Shown: positions 7,970 to 18,853, numbered from the stretch's first letter. The stretch: 64,000 nt of DNA from Pseudomonadota bacterium (GCA_018241525.1 JAFEDR010000013.1:73170-137169), one strand, 5' to 3'. The notes: generated from the letters alone by a model not told the origin. A program made the numbers and translations.

Positions 7970-8725
7970 ATGAGCCCCGCGCCCGCCCTCGACGGCCAGG
8001 TCGCGCTGATCACCGGCGGCGCGCGCCGGCTCGGCGCCGCGATCGCCCGCGAGCTGCACGCGGCCGGCCTGCGCGTGCTGATCCACCACCGCGCCTCGGC
8101 CGACGAGGCGGCGGCACTCGCCGCCGAGCTCAACGCCGCGCGGCCGGACTCGGCCACGACCCACGCCGCGGACCTGCTCGACCTCGCGGCGCTGCCCGGC
8201 CTCGTCGCCGCGGCGCTCGCGGCGTTCGGCCGCCTCGACGTGCTGGTCAACAACGCCTCGACCTTCTACCCGACGCCGGTCGGCGAGATCACCGCGGCCG
8301 CCTTCGACGACCTGATCGGCACCAACCTGCGCGCACCGCTCTTCCTGACGCAGGCGGCGGCGCCGGAGCTGCGCCTGCGGCGCGGCCTGGTGCTGAACCT
8401 CGCCGACATCCATGCCTTCCGGCCGCTGAAGCGCCACCCGGCGTACTGCGCCGCGAAGGCCGGGCTCGTGATGCTGACGCAGTCGCTCGCCCGCGAGCTC
8501 GGCCCGCACGTGCGCGTCAACGGCATCGCGCCGGGCCCCGTGCTCTGGCCGGAGGGCGCGATGGACGGCGACCTGCAGGCACGCATCCTCGAGCGCACGG
8601 CGCTGAAGCGCATGGGCACGCCGGCCGACGTGGCGCGCGCGGCGCTCTTCTTCGTGCGCGATGCGCCCTACGTCACCGGCCAGGTGCTGCCGGTCGACGG
8701 CGGCCGCACGGTCGGCGGCCTCTAG
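7970..8725 (+). CDS. Pteridine reductase, short-chain dehydrogenase family
   Basis: A 251-residue SDR protein. The NADPH motif TGGARRLGAA (residues about 15-24), NNAS motif (NNASTFYPTP) and active-site Tyr-x-x-x-Lys (YCAAK) are present. The usual catalytic Ser is replaced by Asp (NLADIHAF), which is the signature of pteridine reductases such as PTR1 and FolM. These reduce dihydro- or dihydromonapterin/folate. The gene converges on folK and folB with a 4-bp overlap, which fits a role in pterin/folate metabolism. Confidence 0.88.
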   Translation: MSPAPALDGQVALITGGARRLGAAIARELHAAGLRVLIHHRASADEAAALAAELNAARPDSATTHAADLLDLAALPGLVAAALAAFGRLDVLVNNASTFYPTPVGEITAAAFDDLIGTNLRAPLFLTQAAAPELRLRRGLVLNLADIHAFRPLKRHPAYCAAKAGLVMLTQSLARELGPHVRVNGIAPGPVLWPEGAMDGDLQARILERTALKRMGTPADVARAALFFVRDAPYVTGQVLPVDGGRTVGGL

Positions 8726-9252
8726 CGCGGGCGCGGCCACGGCAGCGCGAGGCGCTCGAGCCGATGCGCGCCGCGGTCGAAGCGCGCCCACAGCTCGCCG
8801 ATCGTGAGCCCGAGCGTCGGGTGCACGAGCTCGGGCGCGAGGTCGGCCAGCGGCCCGAGCATGAACGCGCGGCGCAGCAGGTCCGGCCGGGGCAGCTTCG
8901 CCCCGGGGAACTCGCCGACCAGGTCGCCGTAGAGCAGCACGTCGAGGTCCATGCGGCGCGGCTCGTATTTCGGCGCGCCGCGGCCGCGGCCGCAGAGCGC
9001 CTCGACCTCGTGCAGCGACTCGAGCAGCGCCGGCAGCGGCAGGCGCGTCGTGAAGCGCGCCACCAGGTTCACGAAGTCCTCGCCCTCGAAGCCGACCGCG
9101 GCGTTGCGGTAGGCGGGCGACGGCGCGAGGTCCGGGAAGCGCGCGGCCAGCAGCTCGAGCGCGCGCACCACGCTCGGCACCGGATCGACGTTCGAGCCGA
9201 TCGCGAGGTAGACCGTGCTCGCGCGCCCGGGTGGGGCGGCCGCGGCGCTCAC
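8722..9252 (-). CDS. folK: 2-amino-4-hydroxy-6-hydroxymethyldihydropteridine pyrophosphokinase
   Basis: A 176-residue protein of normal FolK length. VYLAIGSNVDP near the N-terminus and the EPRRMDLDVLLYGD motif are family signatures; the two Asp residues bind magnesium. FolK transfers pyrophosphate from ATP to hydroxymethyl-dihydropterin in folate synthesis. The start is a GTG at 9252 that overlaps the folB stop codon as GTGA, giving translational coupling. The preceding enzyme of the pathway (FolB) is therefore made from the same mRNA. Confidence 0.95.
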   Translation of the reverse strand: MSAAAAPPGRASTVYLAIGSNVDPVPSVVRALELLAARFPDLAPSPAYRNAAVGFEGEDFVNLVARFTTRLPLPALLESLHEVEALCGRGRGAPKYEPRRMDLDVLLYGDLVGEFPGAKLPRPDLLRRAFMLGPLADLAPELVHPTLGLTIGELWARFDRGAHRLERLALPWPRPR

Positions 9253-9620
9253 GGCAGGTCGAGGTCGGCGCGCGAGCGCTCGATCATGACGCCGACGTCG
9301 CGGCTGCCGCGCACCGCGCCGGGCTTGTTCAGCGTCACCTTGACCCACTCGACCGAGAACTCGCGCAGGATCAGCCGCGCGACTTCCTCGGCGAGCGTCT
9401 CGACCAGGTGGAACTCGCTGGTCTCGACGAAGGCGAGCACCTTCTTCGCCACCGACTTGTAGTTGAGGGTGTCGTCGATGCGGTCGCTGCGCGCGGCGCG
9501 GCGGATGTCGCCCGGGAACTCGAAGTCGAAGCTGACCGTCTGGCGGATCTTCCGCTCCCAGTCGTAGATGCCGATGATCGTCTCGGTGCGAAGGTCGCGG
9601 AGGAAGATTCGGTCGCCCAT
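9249..9620 (-). CDS. folB: Dihydroneopterin aldolase
   Basis: A 123-residue protein starting at the ATG at 9620 (MGDRIFLRDLRTETIIGIYD). The opening strand, the DTLNYKSVAKKV segment and ETLAEEVA are typical of FolB. It splits dihydroneopterin into hydroxymethyl-dihydropterin and glycolaldehyde, feeding FolK. It overlaps folK by the GTGA quartet. tsaD lies 86 bp upstream on the same strand, so all three may share a transcript. Confidence 0.95.
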   Translation of the reverse strand: MGDRIFLRDLRTETIIGIYDWERKIRQTVSFDFEFPGDIRRAARSDRIDDTLNYKSVAKKVLAFVETSEFHLVETLAEEVARLILREFSVEWVKVTLNKPGAVRGSRDVGVMIERSRADLDLP

Positions 9621-9705
9621 CGGATGCCTGCCTGGTCTCGCCTGCACTGCCCGCGGTCGCCGGGCGCGGGGGGCACCCTACCAGCGCCGCCCGCCGCCTG
9701 CACCC

Positions 9706-10719
9706 TCAGCCGCCGGGCGGGCCGAGCTCGGTGAGCGGCCAGCGCGCCCGGGCGATCACCGCGAGCGGCGCGCGCTCGCCGGCCGCGAGGCGCGCCTCGC
9801 CCGCGAGCGCGATCATCGCCGCGTTGTCGGTGCAGAACTCGGCGCGCGGGTAGGCGGTGCGGGCGCCGGCCCGCGCGGCGACCTCCGCGAGCCGGGCGCG
9901 CAGCCGCTCGTTCGCGCCGACGCCGCCCGCCACCACCAGCACCTCGCGGCCGGTCGCCGCGAGCGCGCGGCCGGCCTTGACGGCGAGCGTCTCGACGATC
10001 GCCTCCTCGAAGCCGCGCGCGAGGTCGGCGTGCGCCGCGGGCCCCGCGGCCTTGAGCGCCAGCAGCGCCGCGGTCTTGAGCCCCGAGAAGCTGAAGTCGA
10101 ACCCCGGCCGGTCGAGCATCGGCCGCGGGAAGTCGTAGACCCCGGGACGGCCGCCCGCGGCGAGCCGGGCGAGCTTCGCCCCGCCGGGGTAGGGCAGCCC
10201 GAGCAGCTTCGCGGTCTTGTCGAAGGCCTCGCCCGCCGCGTCGTCGAGCGACTCGCCGAGCACCCGGTAGCGGCCCACCCCCTCGACGTCGACCAGCATC
10301 GTGTGGCCGCCCGAGACCAGCAGCGCCAGGTACGGGAACGGCGGCGGCTCGGGCTCGAGCCGCGGCGCGAGCAGGTGCCCCTCGAGGTGGTGGACGCCGA
10401 GCGCCGGCACCCCCCAGGCGTAGGCCAGGCTCCGGCCGACCGCGGCCCCCACGAGCAGCGCCCCGATGAGCCCGGGACCGGCCGTGTAGGCGATCCCCTC
10501 GACCTCGCCGGCGCCGATCCCGGCGTCGGCCAGCGTCGCCCGGATCATCGGCAGCAGGCGCCGGACGTGGTCCCGGGAGGCGAGCTCGGGCACCACCCCG
10601 CCCCAGACCTCGTGCAGGTCCGTCTGGGTATAGACCCGGTGGCCGAGGAGGCCGCGGCCGCCCTCGTAGACGGCGACCGCGGTCTCGTCGCAGGAGGTCT
10701 CGAGGCCGAGCACCCTCAT
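9706..10719 (-). CDS. tsaD: tRNA N6-adenosine threonylcarbamoyltransferase
   Basis: A 337-residue protein with MRVLGLETSCDETAVAVYE at the N-terminus and the metal-binding HHLEGH motif near residue 110. Both are diagnostic for TsaD/Gcp (ASKHA fold). With TsaB and TsaE it transfers the threonylcarbamoyl group to A37 of tRNAs that read ANN codons. It is divergent from rpsU, the standard arrangement in gammaproteobacteria. Confidence 0.97.
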   Translation of the reverse strand: MRVLGLETSCDETAVAVYEGGRGLLGHRVYTQTDLHEVWGGVVPELASRDHVRRLLPMIRATLADAGIGAGEVEGIAYTAGPGLIGALLVGAAVGRSLAYAWGVPALGVHHLEGHLLAPRLEPEPPPFPYLALLVSGGHTMLVDVEGVGRYRVLGESLDDAAGEAFDKTAKLLGLPYPGGAKLARLAAGGRPGVYDFPRPMLDRPGFDFSFSGLKTAALLALKAAGPAAHADLARGFEEAIVETLAVKAGRALAATGREVLVVAGGVGANERLRARLAEVAARAGARTAYPRAEFCTDNAAMIALAGEARLAAGERAPLAVIARARWPLTELGPPGG

Positions 10720-10764
10720 GGGGCCCGCCCCGGTCCCGCGGGCCGCCCGGGCGGGCTCAACGTT

Positions 10765-10793
10765 TTGATTTTCTGGGGGGACATCCGTAGACT
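10765..10793 (+). promoter_or_regulatory. Sigma70 promoter of the rpsU-dnaG-rpoD operon
   Basis: TTGATT (10765-10770) and TAGACT (10788-10793) are separated by 17 bp. The expected start near 10800 gives a leader of about 50 bases before rpsU. Confidence 0.65.
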
Positions 10794-10851
10794 ACCCGGC
10801 TCTGCGCTCGGCGATTGGTCGGGCCGGTCACCCCGAGGAAGGTCGATCTCA

Positions 10852-11061
10852 ATGCCGAGCGTACGTGTCCGCGAGAACGAGTACTTCGACGCCGCCCTGC
10901 GGCGCTTCAAGCGTGCCTGCGAGAAGGCCGGCGTGCTCACGGAGCTGCGGCGCCGGGAATTCTACGAGAAGCCGACCCAGGAGCGTAAGCGCAAGAAGGC
11001 CGCGGCCGTGAAGCGGCACCTCAAGCGCCTGTCCCGCGAGGGCATGCGCGCCCCGCGCTGA
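10852..11061 (+). CDS. rpsU: 30S ribosomal protein S21
   Basis: A 69-residue basic protein beginning MPSVRVRENEYFDAALRRFK, an unmistakable S21 sequence with the basic tail KRKKAAAVKRHLKRL. S21 helps mRNA selection on the 30S subunit. The ribosome site GAGGAAGG lies about ten bases upstream. It is the first gene of the macromolecular synthesis operon with yqeY, dnaG and rpoD; the 10-bp gap to the next gene supports co-transcription. Confidence 0.98.
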   Translation: MPSVRVRENEYFDAALRRFKRACEKAGVLTELRRREFYEKPTQERKRKKAAAVKRHLKRLSREGMRAPR

Positions 11062-11071
11062 CCGCCCCGCG

Positions 11072-11518
11072 ATGACGCTTCGCGAACGCATCACCGAGGA
11101 CATGAAGACGGCGATGCGCTCGGGCGAGAAGGATCGCCTCGGGCTCATCCGCATGCTGCAGGCTGCGATCAAGCAGCGCGAGGTCGACGAGCGGATCGTG
11201 CTCGACGACGCGCAGACCCTGTCGGTCATCGAGAAGATGATCAAGCAGCGCAAGGAATCGGTCGCGCAGTTCGAGGCCGGCGGCCGCGCCGACCTCGTCG
11301 CCAAGGAAACCGCCGAGATCTCGGCCCTCACCGCCTACCTGCCCGCCCAGCTCGGCGCCGCCGAGCTCGATGCGCTGATCCGCGCGGCGATTACCCAGAC
11401 CGGCGCCGCCTCGATCAAGGACATGGGCAAGGTCATGGGCATCGTCAAGGGCCAGGCCGCGGGCCGCGCCGACATGGCCGCCGTCGGCGCGCGCGTCAAG
11501 GCGCTGCTCGGCGGCTGA
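11072..11518 (+). CDS. GatB/YqeY domain-containing protein
   Basis: A 148-residue protein with the YqeY pattern: MTLRERITEDMKTAMRSGEKDRLGLIRML at the start (quoted in part), QRKESVAQFEAGGR in the middle, and IKDMGKVMGIVKGQAAGRAD near the end. The domain is shared with the tail of GatB and binds tRNA in that protein, but the free-standing protein has no established role. It sits between rpsU and dnaG, a common position, with a 22-bp gap to dnaG. Confidence 0.93.
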   Translation: MTLRERITEDMKTAMRSGEKDRLGLIRMLQAAIKQREVDERIVLDDAQTLSVIEKMIKQRKESVAQFEAGGRADLVAKETAEISALTAYLPAQLGAAELDALIRAAITQTGAASIKDMGKVMGIVKGQAAGRADMAAVGARVKALLGG

Positions 11519-11540
11519 GCACGCCCGCGGGCCCGCGCCG

Positions 11541-13331
11541 ATGGCCGGCCGAATCCCCCGCGCCTTCATCGACGAGCTGATCGCGCGCACCGACATCGTC
11601 GAGGTGATCGGCAGCCGCGTGCCGCTCAAGAAGGCCGGCCGCGAGTGGAAGGCCTGCTGCCCGTTCCACGGCGAGAAGACCCCGTCGTTCACCGTGTCGC
11701 AGCAGAAGCAGTTCTACCACTGCTTCGGCTGCGGCGTGCACGGCACCGCGCTCACGTTCCTGATGGAGCACGACCGGCTGTCGTTCCCGGACGCGGTCGA
11801 GGACCTCGCCGGCCGCGCCGGCCTCGAGGTGCCGCGCGAGGGCGGCGGACCCGACCCGCGCGACCGCCAGCTCGACGACCTGTACGCGCTGAACGCGAAC
11901 GTCGACCAGCACTTCCGCGACGCGCTGCGGGACTCCGAGCGCGCCAAGGAATACCTGAAGGGCCGCGGCCTCGTCGGCGAGACCGCGGCGCGCTACCACC
12001 TCGGCTACGCGCCGCCCGGCTGGGATGCCGTGCTCAAGAAGTTCGGCGCCACCGACGCCGGCCGCCAGGCGCTGCTCGCGGCGGGGCTCATCATCGAGCG
12101 CAGCGCCGACGCGCAGAAGTCGAGCGGGCCCGGCTACTACGACCGGTTCCGCGACCGGGTGATGTTCCCGATCCGGGACAGCCGCGGCCGGGTGGTCGGC
12201 TTCGGCGGGCGGGTCATCGACCAGGGCGAGCCGAAGTACCTGAACTCGCCCGAGACCGTGCTCTTCCACAAGGGCCGCGAGCTCTACGGCCTCTACGAGG
12301 CGCGCCAGCAGCTGCGCAACATCGCGCGGCTGCTGGTGGTCGAGGGCTACATGGACGTGGTGCGGCTCGCGCAGGCCGGCATCCACTACGCGGTCGCGAC
12401 CCTCGGCACCGCGACCACGCCCGAGCACCTGAGCCGCCTGTTCCGCGTGACCGGCGACGTCGTGTTCGCCTTCGACGGCGACCGCGCCGGCCGGCAGGCC
12501 GCGTGGCGCGCGCTCGAGACCTGCCTGCCGTTCGCGAAGGAAGGCCGGCAGCTGAAGTTCCTGTTCCTGCCCGACGGCCACGACCCGGACACGCTGGTCG
12601 CGGCCGAGGGGCGCGAGGCCTTCGAGGCGCGGCTCGACGAGGCGCTGCCCCTCTCGGAGTACCTGGTGCGGCATCTCTCGGCCGAGGTCGACCTCGGCAG
12701 CGTCGACGGCCGCGCCAAGCTCGCCGAGCTCGCCCGGCCGCTGCTCGCGCGCCTGCCGGAGGGCGTGTACCGCGAGCTGCTGGTCGACCGGCTGGCGCGC
12801 GAGGTCCGCATGCCCGCACCGCGGCTTGCGGGCCTGCTCGGCCTCGGCGCGCCGGCCGGCGCGGCGCCGGGCCCCGCGGCGCCGGTCCGGCCCCGCACGG
12901 CGCGACTCTCCGGGCGCGGCTCGCTCGCGAGCCAGGCCATCGCCCGCGTCGTGCAGCAGCCGGCCGCGGCCCGCGAGGTGCGCCACCCCGAGGGGCTGCG
13001 GCTCGCCGGCGACCGGGCCCTCGACGTGCTCGCCGAGCTCATTGAAATGGCGCAGTCGGAGCCTCATCTCTCCTCGGCGCAGCTGGTCGAGCGCTGGCGC
13101 GACCGGCCCGAGCACGAGCGACTCGCGGAACTTGCCGCCCTGCCGTTGCCGGACCTCGGGGCGGAAGCGACCGGACGCGAGCTCGCGGCCGCGGTCGAGC
13201 GACTCACGGCCCAGGCCGGCCCCGAGCGGCGGCTCGACGAGCTGATCGAGAAGGCGGCGAACGAAGGCCTCTCCGACGAGGAGAAGCAGGAGCTGCGGGA
13301 GCTGCAGGCCCGGCCCCGCGCGCCGGGCTAA
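11541..13331 (+). CDS. dnaG: DNA primase
   Basis: A 596-residue primase, close to the E. coli length. The N-terminal zinc finger uses Cys40, His43, Cys61 and Cys64 (CCPFHGEKTPSF ... FYHCFGCG). The TOPRIM domain follows with VVEGYMDV (about 261-268) and FAFDGDRAGR. The C-terminal part is the DnaB-interacting region and is Ala/Arg-rich and poorly conserved. It makes RNA primers at replication forks. It lies between yqeY and rpoD in the operon. Confidence 0.97.
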   Translation: MAGRIPRAFIDELIARTDIVEVIGSRVPLKKAGREWKACCPFHGEKTPSFTVSQQKQFYHCFGCGVHGTALTFLMEHDRLSFPDAVEDLAGRAGLEVPREGGGPDPRDRQLDDLYALNANVDQHFRDALRDSERAKEYLKGRGLVGETAARYHLGYAPPGWDAVLKKFGATDAGRQALLAAGLIIERSADAQKSSGPGYYDRFRDRVMFPIRDSRGRVVGFGGRVIDQGEPKYLNSPETVLFHKGRELYGLYEARQQLRNIARLLVVEGYMDVVRLAQAGIHYAVATLGTATTPEHLSRLFRVTGDVVFAFDGDRAGRQAAWRALETCLPFAKEGRQLKFLFLPDGHDPDTLVAAEGREAFEARLDEALPLSEYLVRHLSAEVDLGSVDGRAKLAELARPLLARLPEGVYRELLVDRLAREVRMPAPRLAGLLGLGAPAGAAPGPAAPVRPRTARLSGRGSLASQAIARVVQQPAAAREVRHPEGLRLAGDRALDVLAELIEMAQSEPHLSSAQLVERWRDRPEHERLAELAALPLPDLGAEATGRELAAAVERLTAQAGPERRLDELIEKAANEGLSDEEKQELRELQARPRAPG

Positions 13332-13332
13332 A

Positions 13333-13344
13333 CCCCGATCGGGG
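13333..13344. other. 12-bp palindrome in the dnaG-rpoD gap
   Basis: CCCCGATCGGGG is a perfect palindrome starting two bases after the dnaG stop codon. It may be a partial terminator or an mRNA processing stem that lets rpoD be expressed separately. No T-run follows. Confidence 0.4.
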
Positions 13345-13389
13345 CCCCGGCACGATTCTTGACAAGGGGCCCGGAATAGGCTCCGAACC

Positions 13390-13422
13390 TTGGGTGGTCA
13401 TCAGGGTCTGTGTAAAATACAC
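13390..13422 (+). promoter_or_regulatory. Internal promoter of rpoD with inverted repeat on the -10
   Basis: TTGGGT (13390-13395) and TAAAAT (13413-13418) are 17 bp apart; the -10 is preceded by TGTG. The -10 lies inside the inverted repeat GTGTA-AAA-TACAC (13410-13422). A TTGACA at 13359-13364 has no matching -10 and was not used. Confidence 0.55.
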
Positions 13423-13457
13423 GGCTCTTTTACGCCCGCGTACTGAGGGTACTCATC

Positions 13458-15332
<1,875 letters not shown>

Positions 15333-15360
15333 GGGGCGGTGCCCGGGACCGCTCGGTCAA

Positions 15361-15395
15361 CGAGGCCGCGCACTGCGCGGCCTCGTCGTTTCTGG
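15361..15395 (+). terminator. Intrinsic terminator of rpoD
   Basis: CGAGGCCGCGC (15361-15371) and GCGCGGCCTCG (15375-15385) form an 11-bp stem with a three-base loop, followed by TCGTTTCT. It is 28 bases after the rpoD stop. Confidence 0.85.
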
Positions 15396-15406
15396 GCGGC
15401 CTGCGC

Positions 15407-16669
15407 TCAGCGCGGGCCCTGGCGGACGACGCGGCCGTCCTTCATCACGAAGTCGATCCTGCGCAGCGCGAGCACGTCGGCGAGCGGGTCCGCCGGCATC
15501 GCGACGAGGTCGGCGGCCAGACCCACGGCGATGCGGCCGCGCTTGTCGCCGATGCGCAGCAGCTCGGCCGCGTTCGCGGTCATCGCCCGCAGCGTCGCCG
15601 CCGGCGGCACGCCGGCCTCCTTCCAGACGTCGAGGTAGTCGAGCATCAGGTCGGCGCGCGTGCGGCCCTTCTGCTCCATCACCGTGTCGCTGCCGAAGGC
15701 CATCTTGACGCCGATGCGGTGCGCGCGCCGCAGGCGGTCGACGATGCGCGGTCCGAGCACCGCCGGCTCCGGCAGGATGCCGCCCGAGGTGCCGATGATG
15801 TCGAGGTGCGCGCGCGGGAAGTCGGTGCCGACCAGGAACATGCCCTTGGCCTTCATCTGCTGCAGCTGCGCGTCGGTGAGCTCGAAGCCGTGCTCGATCG
15901 AGTCGACGCCGGCATCGATCGCGACCTGCGCCGCCGGCCCGCCGTAGACGTGCACCGAGACCGGCACGCCGGCCTTGTGGGCCTCGTCGACCGCCGCCCG
16001 CACTTCCTCGAGGCCGGCGTGGTACGGGTTGTTGTCGGTCACCAGCTTGATGACGCCGGCGCCGTAGTAGAGGTTCTTGCGCACCGCCTTCCGGACCTCG
16101 TCCGGCGTGTCGGCGTCGAGGTACTCGTACTGCCAGAACGCGCCGCGCTCGTGCGGGATGCGGTGCGACTGGCCGCCGTAGGGCGCGATGATCTTGCCGG
16201 AGGTGATGATGGTCGGCCCGGCGAACAGGCCGTTCTCGACCGCCTTCGCGACGTCGACCATGGTCCATTCGCCGTCGTTGCCGACGTCGCGGATCGCGGT
16301 GAAGCCCTGCTGCAGCAGCGCCGCGGCGTGGTGCATGCCCCTGAGCGCCCGGTAGGCATTGGTCTCGGCGAGGTAGAACGACTCGAACGGCGCGGCGTCG
16401 GTGGTCTCGGTCAGCGTCATGTGCGTGTGCGCGTCGATCAGTCCCGGCGCCAGCCACTCCTTCGACAGGTCGACGCTGCGGGCACCCGCCGGCACGGCGA
16501 CGTCGTGGCCGATCGCGCGGATCACGCCGTCGGTGACGATCACGACCTGGTCGCGCGCCACGGTGCCGGCGATCACGTCGACCACGCCACCGGCGCGGAT
16601 CGCGATCGTCTCGGCGCCGGCCGCGAATGATGCGAGCGCGCACAGGCCCGCCAGGATCAGCTGTCTCAT
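15407..16669 (-). CDS. Exported amidohydrolase (metal-dependent hydrolase family)
   Basis: A 420-residue protein starting at the ATG at 16669, preceded by GGGAGGGG. Residues 1-19 are a signal peptide ending AAGA. The mature part is a TIM-barrel amidohydrolase: the first metal motif is DAHTHM (His81, His83), and GVDSIEHGFE and MAFGSDTV supply the later His and Asp ligands. The family includes imidazolonepropionase-like and prolidase-like enzymes acting on cyclic amides or X-Pro peptides; the substrate cannot be read. It converges on rpoD and shares no operon with its upstream neighbours. Confidence 0.9.
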   Translation of the reverse strand: MRQLILAGLCALASFAAGAETIAIRAGGVVDVIAGTVARDQVVIVTDGVIRAIGHDVAVPAGARSVDLSKEWLAPGLIDAHTHMTLTETTDAAPFESFYLAETNAYRALRGMHHAAALLQQGFTAIRDVGNDGEWTMVDVAKAVENGLFAGPTIITSGKIIAPYGGQSHRIPHERGAFWQYEYLDADTPDEVRKAVRKNLYYGAGVIKLVTDNNPYHAGLEEVRAAVDEAHKAGVPVSVHVYGGPAAQVAIDAGVDSIEHGFELTDAQLQQMKAKGMFLVGTDFPRAHLDIIGTSGGILPEPAVLGPRIVDRLRRAHRIGVKMAFGSDTVMEQKGRTRADLMLDYLDVWKEAGVPPAATLRAMTANAAELLRIGDKRGRIAVGLAADLVAMPADPLADVLALRRIDFVMKDGRVVRQGPR

Positions 16670-16704
16670 GGTCCCCTCCCCTCGTGGATGTCCGATCGTC
16701 CGGC

Positions 16705-17031
16705 TCAGAACGCGAGTCGCAGCGCCGTGAACACCGCGATCCCGGCGCTGATCGCCCAGAGCATACCGCGCGTGCGCCACATCACGAGGCCGGCGACCAG
16801 CGCCGCCGGCAGCCGGTGGTTGCCGAGGCTGAGGTCGAGCGCCTCGCCGGAGGTGAGCAGCGCCGGCACCACGATCGCGCCGAGCGCGGCGGCAGGGGCG
16901 TAGCGCAGCGCCCGCTCGGCGAGCGGCGGCAGCTGCAGGCGCTCGCCGAGCGCGACGCAGCTGAGGCGCGTCACGACGCCCGTCAGGCCGATGCCGACGA
17001 TCGCGACCCAGGTGGCGAAGGCCTCGCTCAC
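16705..17031 (-). CDS. AzlD-family branched-chain amino acid exporter subunit
   Basis: A 108-residue hydrophobic protein with about three to four membrane segments, starting at a GTG at 17031 that overlaps the azlC stop as GTGA. Features such as VGIGLTGVVTRLSC and the ALRYAPAAALGAIVVPAL segment match AzlD/YgaH-type proteins. The small AzlD and larger AzlC subunits act together to export branched-chain amino acids (BrnFE in corynebacteria is the characterised model). Its position after ilvE and azlC supports that role. Confidence 0.88.
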   Translation of the reverse strand: MSEAFATWVAIVGIGLTGVVTRLSCVALGERLQLPPLAERALRYAPAAALGAIVVPALLTSGEALDLSLGNHRLPAALVAGLVMWRTRGMLWAISAGIAVFTALRLAF

Positions 17032-17741
17032 GGCTCGCTCCGCCGCCGGCCGTCGAGCGCCACCGCGACCGCGATGCCGGCCAGGATCGCGACCACGAGC
17101 CCGAGGCGGAACGGCCAGTGGCGCGCGAGCGTCGCGAGCACCGCCGCGACCGCGCTGCCGGCGAGCGCCGGCCGGCTCGCGAGCATCGGCGCGAGCAGCG
17201 CCACGAGGGCGAGCAGCCCCGCGAAGTCGAGGCCCCACTCGCGCGGGATCGAGGCCGCCGCGAACAGCCCGACCAGCGAGGCCAGGTGCCAGACGAAGAA
17301 CAGCACCAGCGACAGGCCCATGAAGTAGCGGGCCCGCTCGGCCGGCGAGCCGAGCCGCTCCTCGGCGCGCAGGTAGAGCACGAAGCTGATGTCGCCGATG
17401 AAGTAGCCGAGGCCGAGCCGCTGGCCGAGCGGCAGCACCTTGAAGGTGCGGGAGAGCGCCGCGCTGTAGATCACGAAGCGCAGGTTCACCATCAGCGCCG
17501 TCAGCACCGTGATCCAGACCGGCGCGCCGGCGACCAGCAGCGGCAGCGCCGCGAGCTGCGCCGAGCCTGCGTAGGCGATCAGCGAGAGCCCGACGCCCTG
17601 GCCGAGCGGCAGCCCGGACTGCGCCATCGCGATGCCGGTGACCAGCGCCCAGGCGGCGTTCGCCGGCATGGTCGGCAGGATGTCGCGCGCGCCCGCGGCG
17701 AAGGCCCGGGCGCGCGGATCGGCCGCCGCGGCGCCGCTCAC
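17028..17741 (-). CDS. AzlC-family branched-chain amino acid exporter subunit
   Basis: A 237-residue membrane protein with about seven hydrophobic segments. The family signatures LPTMPANAAWALVTGIAMAQ-like start, YAGSAQLAALPLL and NLRFVIYSAAL are clear. The start is a GTG at 17741 overlapping the ilvE stop as GTGA, so translation is coupled on both sides. Together with azlD it forms a two-component exporter in the inner membrane. The link to the aminotransferase gene suggests control of the internal valine/leucine/isoleucine pool. Confidence 0.92.
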   Translation of the reverse strand: MSGAAAADPRARAFAAGARDILPTMPANAAWALVTGIAMAQSGLPLGQGVGLSLIAYAGSAQLAALPLLVAGAPVWITVLTALMVNLRFVIYSAALSRTFKVLPLGQRLGLGYFIGDISFVLYLRAEERLGSPAERARYFMGLSLVLFFVWHLASLVGLFAAASIPREWGLDFAGLLALVALLAPMLASRPALAGSAVAAVLATLARHWPFRLGLVVAILAGIAVAVALDGRRRSEP

Positions 17742-18853
17742 GCCGCCGGCGGCCGGGCGACGTCGCGCGTCCAGCCGTGCGGATCCGGCGCGCGCCGCTC
17801 CTGGATCGCGAGCAGCGCCTCGCGCAGCCGCGCCGCGACCACGTCCACCGCGCGCGGCGCGTGCTCGCGGCCGTCGGCCTCGGCGAGCACCCCGATCGGC
17901 GCGACGATCGCGGCCGTGCCGCAGGCGAACACTTCGCTGCAGCGGCCGTCGCCGATCGCGGCCAGCAGCTCGTCGATCGGCAGCGGCCGCTCGACCACCT
18001 CGAGGCCCTGGTCGCGGGCGAGCGCGATCAGCGAGTCGCGGGTGATGCCGGGCAGGATCGCGCCGTCGAGCGACGGCGTGTGCAGCGCGCCGCCGAAGAC
18101 CGCGAACAGGTTCATGCCCGACAGCTCCTGGATCAGGCGGTGCTCGCGCGCATCGAGCCACAGCGCGACCGTGTAGCCGCGCGCGAGCGCGGCGCTCGAG
18201 GCACGCAGCGACGGCGCGTAGTTGGCCGCCGCCTTGGTGGCGCCGACCCCGCCGACCGCGGCGCGCACGTCGGCGCGCTCGATCGTCACCCGCAGCGCGC
18301 CGCTCGCGTAGGCCTCGACCGGGTTCGCGATCACCATGAAGCTGAAGGTCGTCGAGTTGCGCAGCAGGTAGCCGCTCTCGGTGCCGAACAGGAACGGCCG
18401 CAGGTAGAGCGCCTGACCCGAGCGGCCCGGGATCACCGGCGCGCAGGCGCCCGCCACCGCGTCGAGCGCCTCGAGGAACAGCGCCTCCGGCACCACCGGC
18501 ATCGCGAGCCGCTCGGCCGAGCGCGCCAGCCGGCGCCAGTTGTCGAGCGGCCGGAACAGGTTCGGCCAGTCGCGGCCGACCCGGTAGGCCTTGAGGCCCT
18601 CGAAGACGAGCTCGCTGTAGTGCAGTGCCCGGGCGCCGGGCGCGATCTCGATCATGCCGTAGGGCGTCAGCGTGCCCGCGCCCCACTCGCCCTCGGCCCA
18701 GTCGGCGCGGTACATCACCGGCGCCGTGACGAGCCCGAAGCCGAGCCGCTCCGGCAGCACGTAGCGCGCGACCGCCTCGGCGACGCCCGGCGCGACGCGA
18801 TAGGCCTGGCGCGCCGCGCCGGCGGGAGTGACGGTGGGTTTGGGGCGCGCCAT
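17738..18853 (-). CDS. ilvE: Branched-chain amino acid aminotransferase
   Basis: A 371-residue fold type IV PLP enzyme, length typical of the longer (type II) IlvE group. The catalytic lysine is Lys207 in GGVGATKAAANYA; the substrate-binding block LHYSELVFEGLKAYR and the ELSGMNLFAVF segment agree. It interconverts valine, leucine and isoleucine with their 2-oxo acids. It is the first gene of the ilvE-azlC-azlD operon; each junction is a GTGA overlap. A 117-bp gap separates it from the NSS transporter gene upstream. Confidence 0.93.
   Translation of the reverse strand: MARPKPTVTPAGAARQAYRVAPGVAEAVARYVLPERLGFGLVTAPVMYRADWAEGEWGAGTLTPYGMIEIAPGARALHYSELVFEGLKAYRVGRDWPNLFRPLDNWRRLARSAERLAMPVVPEALFLEALDAVAGACAPVIPGRSGQALYLRPFLFGTESGYLLRNSTTFSFMVIANPVEAYASGALRVTIERADVRAAVGGVGATKAAANYAPSLRASSAALARGYTVALWLDAREHRLIQELSGMNLFAVFGGALHTPSLDGAILPGITRDSLIALARDQGLEVVERPLPIDELLAAIGDGRCSEVFACGTAAIVAPIGVLAEADGREHAPRAVDVVAARLREALLAIQERRAPDPHGWTRDVARPPAA

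Noticed and set aside
13359..13364. TTGACA as an rpoD -35 element
   Set aside because: No acceptable -10 at 15-19 bp; the pair at 13390-13418 fits better.
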